7,102 nt of DNA from JABDGC01 sp964466595 (lineage in GTDB: Bacteria; Pseudomonadota; Gammaproteobacteria; DSM-16500), in assembly GCA_964466595.1 (NCBI GenBank), contig CAYXNR010000074.1, forward strand, positions 1 to 7,102, written 5' to 3'. Of the stretch, positions 5,879-7,102 are shown one piece after another. A program made the translations under genes and the position numbers. Every line of letters begins with the position of its first letter. Positions within the stretch are counted from its first letter, which is position 1. The notes beneath the pieces are model-generated. The model made no database searches and had not been told where the DNA came from. It saw only the letters and a program-made list of their open reading frames with translations.

Positions 5879-6734
5879 CAACTTTTTGCGCTTCAAAATA
5901 TACCGGGCTTAAGTAGCCAAGTCTAGAGTGAAGGCGCTTTCGATTGTAATAAACATCGATGTATTCAAACACGTGGCTTTTTGCCTCAGCACGCGTTGAA
6001 AACCTTTCTCCATGGATTGCCTCGACCTTGAAGCTATGGTTCCAACTTTCCATCGAAGCATTATCATAACAATCCCCGCGTTTGCTCATGCTGCAAATAA
6101 AACCATTTTCAGCCAGTAATTGTTGATAATCGCGCGAACAGTATTGGCTGCCGCGGTCAGAATGAATAATCACGCCTTGCGGCCTTTTACGCCTCCAAAT
6201 GCCCATTTGCAGGGCATCTTTAACGAGTTGTGAGGTCATACGCTCAGACATCGCCCAGCCAACCACCATGCGTGAATATAAGTCCATTACCACAGCCAAA
6301 TAAAGCCAGCCTTCTTCTGTCCAAACGTAAGTTATATCGGACACCCATTTTTCATTGGGTCGATTCGCTGAGAAATTTTGCTGTAATAAATTGGGCGCTA
6401 CAGGCAGTTTATGGTTGCTGTTTGTGGTCGCCTTGAATTTTCGTGCCGCTTTCGCGCGCCAACCATTTGCTCTCATAATCCTTGCGACGCGATGCCGGCC
6501 AATACATGTGCCTTCTAAATTTAACCGCTTTGCAATGCGTTTAGCGCCAGCTCGTTGATGCTCTTTATCATAAATTTCCTTAATTTTAGCCGCTAAAATA
6601 GCATTTTCCTGGGCGCGTTTTGATGGCGGACGATCTCTCCAGCCATAATAGCCACTTGCTGAGATCGACAGAAGACTGCACATCATTTTTATTTGAAATT
6701 GATCAGAATTTTCCTTTATCATGGCGTACCTCAC
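5874..6734 (-). CDS. IS3-family transposase OrfB (catalytic, DDE)
   Basis: This 286-residue product carries the integrase-like catalytic core that, fused to OrfA by frameshifting, cuts and joins IS ends. An HTH_21-like region (about 40-100) precedes an rve-type core. The catalytic triad is complete: D133 in SDITYVW, D193 in HSDRGSQY and E229 in NASMESW, giving the DD(35)E spacing. The C-terminus has the family signature YYNRKRLHSRLGYLSP. The listed start is a GTG at 6732-6734 that overlaps the OrfA stop in GTGA; an ATG four codons later is an alternative internal start. Translation as an independent protein is less likely than expression as an OrfAB fusion. Length is normal for the family and there is no visible damage. 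Confidence 0.95.
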   Translation of the reverse strand: MRYAMIKENSDQFQIKMMCSLLSISASGYYGWRDRPPSKRAQENAILAAKIKEIYDKEHQRAGAKRIAKRLNLEGTCIGRHRVARIMRANGWRAKAARKFKATTNSNHKLPVAPNLLQQNFSANRPNEKWVSDITYVWTEEGWLYLAVVMDLYSRMVVGWAMSERMTSQLVKDALQMGIWRRKRPQGVIIHSDRGSQYCSRDYQQLLAENGFICSMSKRGDCYDNASMESWNHSFKVEAIHGERFSTRAEAKSHVFEYIDVYYNRKRLHSRLGYLSPVYFEAQKVA

Positions 6735-7036
6735 TTCGATTCTTTTGTGAAGTACGTGGCCACTTTTTTTAAAAAAGAAACCTCTTGCTCCAAGCGATTA
6801 ACTTCACGTTTAAGTTTCGCCAGTTCAGCTTGCTGAAGTTTCTGCTGCTCTAAGGGTTGACCGCCGCCTTGACGTTTTCTAGCCCGCCAAGAATAAAGCT
6901 GAGATACCGGAATACCAAGATCCTCTGCTGCTTGAGGAAAGCCATCTTTCTCCGCTTTCTCAAGTGCTTGGTCTTTGAACTGTGGACTGTATTTTTTACG
7001 TACCACTTTTTCTTTCTTCTGGTTCTGTTCGTTCAT
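6731..7036 (-). CDS. IS3-family transposase OrfA (DNA-binding subunit)
   Basis: This 101-residue protein has a helix-turn-helix of the HTH_Tnp_1 type (about 14-55, with YSPQFKDQALEKAEKDG and IPVSQLYSWRARKRQ) that recognises the IS ends. A leucine-zipper-like coiled coil (about 62-92, LEQQKLQQAELAKLKREV onward) serves multimerisation. The ATG at 7036 follows an AGGTGA ribosome-binding site (7041-7046). Its last codons run over an A7 tract, after which the reading frame continues for 12 more codons to TGA. In the -1 frame it is continuous with OrfB. Confidence 0.94.
   Translation of the reverse strand: MNEQNQKKEKVVRKKYSPQFKDQALEKAEKDGFPQAAEDLGIPVSQLYSWRARKRQGGGQPLEQQKLQQAELAKLKREVNRLEQEVSFLKKVATYFTKESK
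6764..6770 (-). other. A7 slippery site for programmed -1 frameshift
   Basis: In OrfA frame the minus strand reads TTA AAA AAA GTG. Slipping back one base gives AGT GGC CAC GTA and so on, which stays open and runs directly into OrfB. A_AAA_AAA is a standard bacterial -1 slippery heptamer and is the usual way IS3 elements make the active OrfAB transposase. The fusion frame is seen; the frameshifting itself is inferred from the family. Confidence 0.75.
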
Positions 7037-7066
7037 TTTTTCACCTCAATTTAGAGATTTTACTCT

Positions 7067-7101
7067 CTTAGTGGGGTGTCCGTGAAGTCGGGGCTAGATC
7101 A
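7067..7101. repeat. IS terminal inverted repeat (transposase promoter side)
   Basis: Read on the minus strand inward from 7101 it begins TGATCTAGCCCCGA and carries CGGACAC and ACTAAG at the same spacing as the other end. It lies 30 bp upstream of the orfA start codon, as expected for the promoter-proximal IS end. Confidence 0.88.
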
Positions 7102-7102
7102 A

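Larger units (their letters stand above)
5844..7101 (-). mobile_element. Complete IS3-family insertion sequence, 1258 bp
   Basis: Both ends are visible: 5844-5878 and 7067-7101 are imperfect 35-bp inverted repeats, each starting TGAT and sharing the blocks GCCCCGA, CGGACAC and ACTAAG at the same positions. The TGA terminus and the GGACAC block fit the IS3 family. Inside are orfA and orfB, overlapping, on the minus strand. Length and gene order are typical of the family, and no inactivating mutation is seen, so it may still be mobile. The base after the right end (7102, A) fits a 3-bp AAA target duplication with 5841-5843, but the remaining bases lie outside the window. Confidence 0.93.

Noticed and set aside
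6230..6558. Plus-strand open frames inside the insertion sequence
   Set aside because: They are antisense to the intact OrfB transposase core and have no family resemblance.

Overview
The window looks like an accessory stretch of a gammaproteobacterial chromosome. A host-associated member of the Legionellales (Legionella/Coxiella relatives) is my best guess. It rests on four things: moderate-to-low GC, a dispersed GTCATTGCGAGCG-type palindromic repeat, the start of a gene resembling the 'host attachment protein' family, and two large orphan genes with effector-like architecture. The taxonomic assignment is inference; no rRNA or other marker gene is present.

Layout. At 1-95 (minus) is the N-terminal part of a cold-shock (CspA-type) protein, cut by the window edge, with a readable promoter and leader up to about 218. 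At 271-1485 (minus) is a membrane-anchored GGDEF diguanylate cyclase with six predicted membrane segments. At 1486-1827 is a gene-poor spacer with a REP-like palindrome and a second inverted repeat. At 1828-3144 (minus) and 3360-5699 (plus) are two divergently transcribed orphan genes of 438 and 779 codons. They are separated by a 215-bp intergenic region that holds five tandem TGACC units next to a consensus TATAAT. The 438-aa product has features of a degenerate protein-kinase-like fold. The 779-aa product has two near-identical 66-residue helical repeats plus a more diverged third copy, a lysine/glutamate-rich linker, a C-terminal domain I cannot name, and a basic KKRKL tail resembling a nuclear localisation signal.

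At 5777 a short gene begins with its own ribosome-binding site. After 22 codons it is interrupted by a complete, apparently intact IS3-family insertion sequence (5844-7101). The IS has 35-bp imperfect terminal repeats, orfA and orfB overlapping by GTGA, an A7 frameshift site and a full DD(35)E triad. Its end lies one base before the window edge, so the rest of the broken gene should lie just outside.

The most interesting part is the orphan divergent pair (1828-5699): two candidate secreted, host-directed proteins sharing a promoter region with a short tandem repeat. Nothing in the sequence proves secretion or gives a biochemical activity, so these roles are hypotheses.
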